64,000 nucleotides of DNA from Plantibacter auratus (lineage in GTDB: Bacteria; Actinomycetota; Actinomycetes; Actinomycetales; Microbacteriaceae), in NCBI RefSeq assembly GCF_050587365.1, contig NZ_JBOBFV010000005.1:124001-188000 (forward strand), read 5' to 3'. The notes beneath the pieces were generated by a model that was not told the DNA's origin, searched no databases, and worked only from the letters and a program-made list of their open reading frames with translations. This document shows positions 61,864 to 64,000 of the stretch, piece after piece. Made by a program: the position numbers and the translations under genes. Numbering within the stretch: position 1 is the stretch's first letter; the number at the start of each line of letters is the position of its first letter.

Positions 61864-62316
61864 GTCCCCAACTCAGGACTCCCCCGGCGCGCCGCCGCAA
61901 CCCAGCCCCGACACACCGGACATCTCCTGAATTGGGGACACTCCACCGCCCACGTTCACAACTCAGGACGCACCCGGCGCGCCACCCACCCAGCCCCGTC
62001 CCACACCCCAACACGCCGCAACAATCCTGAATTGCGAACACCGCGACCACCGTCCCCAACTCAGGACTCCCCCGGCGTGCCGCGCCAGCCCAGCATCGAC
62101 ACACCGGATGTCTCCTGAATTGGGGACACTCCACCGCCTACGTTCACAACTCAGGACGCACCCGGCGCGCCGTGCGCCACAGCACCCGCCCCGGGCCTGA
62201 CACGCCACAACCGTCCTGAATTGCGAACACCGTGACCACAGTCCCCAACTCAGGACTTCCCCGGCATGCCGCCCCAGCCCAGCCCCGACACACCGGACAT
62301 CTCCTGAGTTGGGGAC
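61864..62316 (-). repeat. Array of five alternating hairpins, 188-bp period
   Basis: This fills the 481-bp convergent gap between 61849 and 62331. Type 1 hairpins have GTCCCCAACTCAGGA on the left and TCCTGA(A/G)TTGGGGAC on the right, spanning 61864-61939, 62052-62127 and 62241-62316. Type 2 hairpins have GTTCACAACTCAGGA and TCCTGAATTGCGAAC, spanning 61954-62039 and 62142-62228. Arm mismatches are C-A on the plus strand but G-U in minus-strand RNA. Minus-strand transcription from the hydrolase gene would read into it. No coding sequence was identified. Confidence 0.88.
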
Positions 62317-62330
62317 GGGACCAGGGCGAG

Positions 62331-63836
62331 TCAGGCGAGGGCGGCGGCGAGCCAGGCACGCAGCTCGGCCTGCATCGGTGCCGACCAACTGTGCGGTTCG
62401 TCGTGGAACGTGCCCGTGTAGGCCGAGCGCTCGCCACCGGACCGGTACCGCTCCGTGAGGATCGTGTGCGCATCACGCATGCCGGCCGGTTCGAAGAGCT
62501 CGTCGTGCTCGGCGTACTGGACGAGGAGCGGCAAGCGGGGGCGCAGGGATGCGAGCTCCGGCCAGTCACCGACCCGCGACAGCCCCGGTGAGAGGAACGA
62601 CCAAGAGTGCTGATCGGCGTGCCCGTCGAGCACACCTTCGAACGTCGACATCATCGCGACCACGCCGGCAGCGCGGATCCGGTCGTCCATGGCTGCGAGC
62701 AGAACGGCCCGGGCACCACCACCGGAGAGACCGAAGCACGCGACGGCTCCGGAACGGACCCCGGGCGCGGCCACCAGCTGGTCGAGCGCGATGAGGTCGT
62801 CGCGGAGGACGAGACCAGCGAGCGAGGTGCCCAGGACGCCCAGTTCCTTCGCGAGCTGCGGCTCGTTGGCCGCCGCGAGGAGCTCGGACCGCTGCCCGAG
62901 CGACACCGCCGCGACCTCCATCCCGCGTCGGATCGACTCAGCCCGACGGCCGGCGAGCTGCAGGTCGACGGTCCGATGGAAACGTTCGGCGACGGCCTCG
63001 TCCGGGATCCGCCGGGATCCCCACCCGAACGCATCGTGGACGAGCACGGTGAACCCGTCGCGCGCGAGGTCGGACGCGACGGCGCGGCCTCCGTAGTAGC
63101 GGTCGCGGAACGCCTGCAACTCCTCGCGCGTGACGGCCGAGGTGGCAGGGACACCATCGGGTCCGTCAGCGAGTTTCTCCCGCCCGACGCGTGTGAACCC
63201 ACCGTGGTCGTGCAGCGCCACCGCACCCGGGAGCACGCCCGTCTCGCCGGCCGGCCGTAGGAGCCACGCCGACGTCGACGCGCCGAACCCGGTCGACCAG
63301 CGGAGTTCGACCCCGTCGACGCCGTCGCGGGTCCAGCTGCCGAGCTCCTCGGGCGGCTCGGTCTGCGCCGGTCGCGGGAGGACACCGAGGACCTCGGCGA
63401 GGCGCGTGCGCATGGCGCCGAGCGACCGGTCTGCGGTACTGACGCCCCGGATCGACTCGCGGAACCGGGCGGCGAGCGCCCGCAGATCGGGGTCGCGCGC
63501 AGGTGAAGGTGTGACCGGTCGGGACCGCACCCCGACGGGCTCGGTGACCGGGACATGGTCCACGACCGGGACGTGGCTAGCGACCGGGACGCCGACCGGT
63601 ACGGGACCGTCCCGCAAGGCAGCATCGAGGGCCGGAACTGACCCTGTCCGGGACCGCACCTCGACAGGCTCGGTGACCGGAACAGGCTCGGCGACCGGGA
63701 CGGGCTCAGCGACCGGAACAGTCTCACCGGCCGGGACGGACTCGGTGATCTGGGCGGGCTCGGTCACCGGCTCAGCGGCCGGGGTCGACCCGACGTCCGA
63801 GTCAGCGCCGGTGCCGGCCTCCGGACCGCTGCTCAC
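62331..63836 (-). CDS. Alpha/beta hydrolase (dienelactone hydrolase/acetylxylan esterase-like) with repeat-derived N-terminus
   Basis: This 501-residue protein has a conserved hydrolase domain from about residue 115. GAVALHDHGGFTRVG forms the oxyanion region, VACFGLSGGGARAVLLA the nucleophile elbow (Ser), YAEHDELFEPAGM the acid, and FHDEPHSW the catalytic His. Relatives include lactonases and esterases acting on plant polysaccharide or sugar-acid esters. The first 110 residues are low complexity, with repeated PVAEPVPV/VTEPVEVRSR segments encoded by family B-like repeats. The GTG at 63836 overlaps the upstream Gfo/Idh stop (GTGA), which supports it. A shorter protein from a downstream start is possible. 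The product is cytoplasmic. It lies after an oxidoreductase, perhaps opening a lactone. Confidence 0.85.
   Translation of the reverse strand: MSSGPEAGTGADSDVGSTPAAEPVTEPAQITESVPAGETVPVAEPVPVAEPVPVTEPVEVRSRTGSVPALDAALRDGPVPVGVPVASHVPVVDHVPVTEPVGVRSRPVTPSPARDPDLRALAARFRESIRGVSTADRSLGAMRTRLAEVLGVLPRPAQTEPPEELGSWTRDGVDGVELRWSTGFGASTSAWLLRPAGETGVLPGAVALHDHGGFTRVGREKLADGPDGVPATSAVTREELQAFRDRYYGGRAVASDLARDGFTVLVHDAFGWGSRRIPDEAVAERFHRTVDLQLAGRRAESIRRGMEVAAVSLGQRSELLAAANEPQLAKELGVLGTSLAGLVLRDDLIALDQLVAAPGVRSGAVACFGLSGGGARAVLLAAMDDRIRAAGVVAMMSTFEGVLDGHADQHSWSFLSPGLSRVGDWPELASLRPRLPLLVQYAEHDELFEPAGMRDAHTILTERYRSGGERSAYTGTFHDEPHSWSAPMQAELRAWLAAALA
63521..63680. repeat. Family B-like repeats inside a coding sequence
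   Basis: GGGACCGCACC-CGAC-GGCTCGGTGACCGG occurs at 63521-63551 and again at 63650-63679 (with TCGACAG), with degenerate pieces between and beyond. On the minus strand it encodes VTEPVEVRSR. It matches intergenic repeats such as those at 50086 in layout (TGAGCCTGTCGAAG). Confidence 0.7.
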
Positions 63837-64000
63837 GGCGCGATCGTCGCGACCGGACGCCCGGTCAGCAGCGACTCGTTCCCCGCGATGCCGACCGAGA
63901 TCGCCCGGACGCCGTCGTCGTAGCCGGCAGGCCGTCCCAGTTCGTCCTCGGTGACGCGGTCGAACAGGTGCCGCAGCAGGAACGCGTCGCCGCCGCCGTG
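63833..64000 (-). CDS. Gfo/Idh/MocA-family oxidoreductase, C-terminal fragment at the window edge
   Basis: The last 55 codons of a gene that begins outside the window are visible. The protein reads HGGGDAFLLRHLFDRV, then AGYDDGVRAISVGIAGNESL and ends GRPVATIAP. The HGGGD segment and the AISVGIAGNES helix are typical of the C-terminal end of Gfo/Idh sugar dehydrogenases. Its TGA stop overlaps the GTG start of the alpha/beta hydrolase by four bases, so the two are co-expressed. Cofactor-binding residues cannot be checked here. Confidence 0.8.
   Translation of the reverse strand, partial: HGGGDAFLLRHLFDRVTEDELGRPAGYDDGVRAISVGIAGNESLLTGRPVATIAP

Noticed and set aside
61864..62316. CRISPR array
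   Set aside because: Only two or three units of about 188 bp are present, with conserved rather than variable intervening sequence and no cas genes. It is a hairpin repeat.

Overview
The window is very GC-rich, densely packed actinobacterial DNA. ATGA/GTGA four-base gene overlaps, frequent GTG starts, lipoprotein-type sugar-binding proteins and many LacI regulators fit a plant- or soil-associated member of the Microbacteriaceae (a Curtobacterium/Plantibacter-like organism). The genus is inferred from style and gene content, not proven. No rRNA, tRNA, phage, insertion sequence or CRISPR array was found. Almost the whole window is devoted to catabolism of plant cell-wall sugars.

Layout. 1-6849 (minus): arabino-oligosaccharide ABC importer with a cytoplasmic GH51 arabinofuranosidase and two tandem LacI paralogues. 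7112-9947: PAP2 phosphatase, YchJ-like protein, Bcr/CflA-type MFS exporter. 10275-15043 (plus): an HSP90-family ATPase translationally coupled to a 960-residue TPR-like protein. 15099-16079: cyclase-family enzyme. 16226-20753: putative fucoside ABC importer plus GH29 fucosidase. 20791-22233: two uncharacterised membrane proteins. 22384-26497 (minus): araB-araD-araA. 26658-32492 (minus): ChvE-GguA-GguB type pentose/hexose importer followed by a catalytically dead GguA paralogue. 32994-39264: serine hydrolase, LacI, ROK regulator, GNAT, phosphodiesterase and small proteins. 39400-47127 (minus): LacI-controlled ABC importer with two Gfo/Idh oxidoreductases and a ThuA-like protein. 47315-50069 (plus): xylA-xylB. 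50460-51503: quinone-oxidoreductase-like protein. 51529-56882 (minus): a LacI-PmoA/DUF6807 fusion regulator, Gfo/Idh enzyme, M24-like protein and glycerate kinase. 57009-61849 (plus): sugar-acid pathway (uronate dehydrogenase-like SDR, enolase-superfamily enzyme, KdgD, 2-oxoglutarate semialdehyde dehydrogenase). 62331-64000 (minus): alpha/beta hydrolase and the end of another Gfo/Idh gene.

How it works together. The genes describe uptake of arabinosides, fucosides and free pentoses. Arabinose flows through AraA/AraB/AraD and xylose through XylA/XylB towards xylulose 5-phosphate. Uronic or aldaric acids flow to 2-oxoglutarate. Operators can be read directly. TACAACGTTG sites lie before the arabinoside importer, before the second LacI gene and before araB, which defines one arabinose regulon. 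Matching ATGTGA/TCACAT sites precede the ChvE operon and the LacI gene at 34148. GAAA-N2-TTTC palindromes bracket the LacI gene at 46081-47127. Separate palindromes sit at xylA, at the fucoside promoter and at the LacI-DUF6807/SDR divergent promoter.

Most unusual points: (1) the HSP90-TPR gene pair; (2) the degenerate sugar-ABC ATPase that has lost Walker A, Walker B and H-loop residues yet stays in the operon; (3) the LacI-DUF6807 fusion next to an M24 protein lacking most metal ligands; (4) a 77-bp tandem repeat that splits two formerly overlapping genes with chained mini-ORFs; (5) a five-hairpin array after 61864 whose mismatches all become G-U pairs in minus-strand RNA; (6) several families of palindromic intergenic repeats, one of which appears to have been absorbed into a coding N-terminus.
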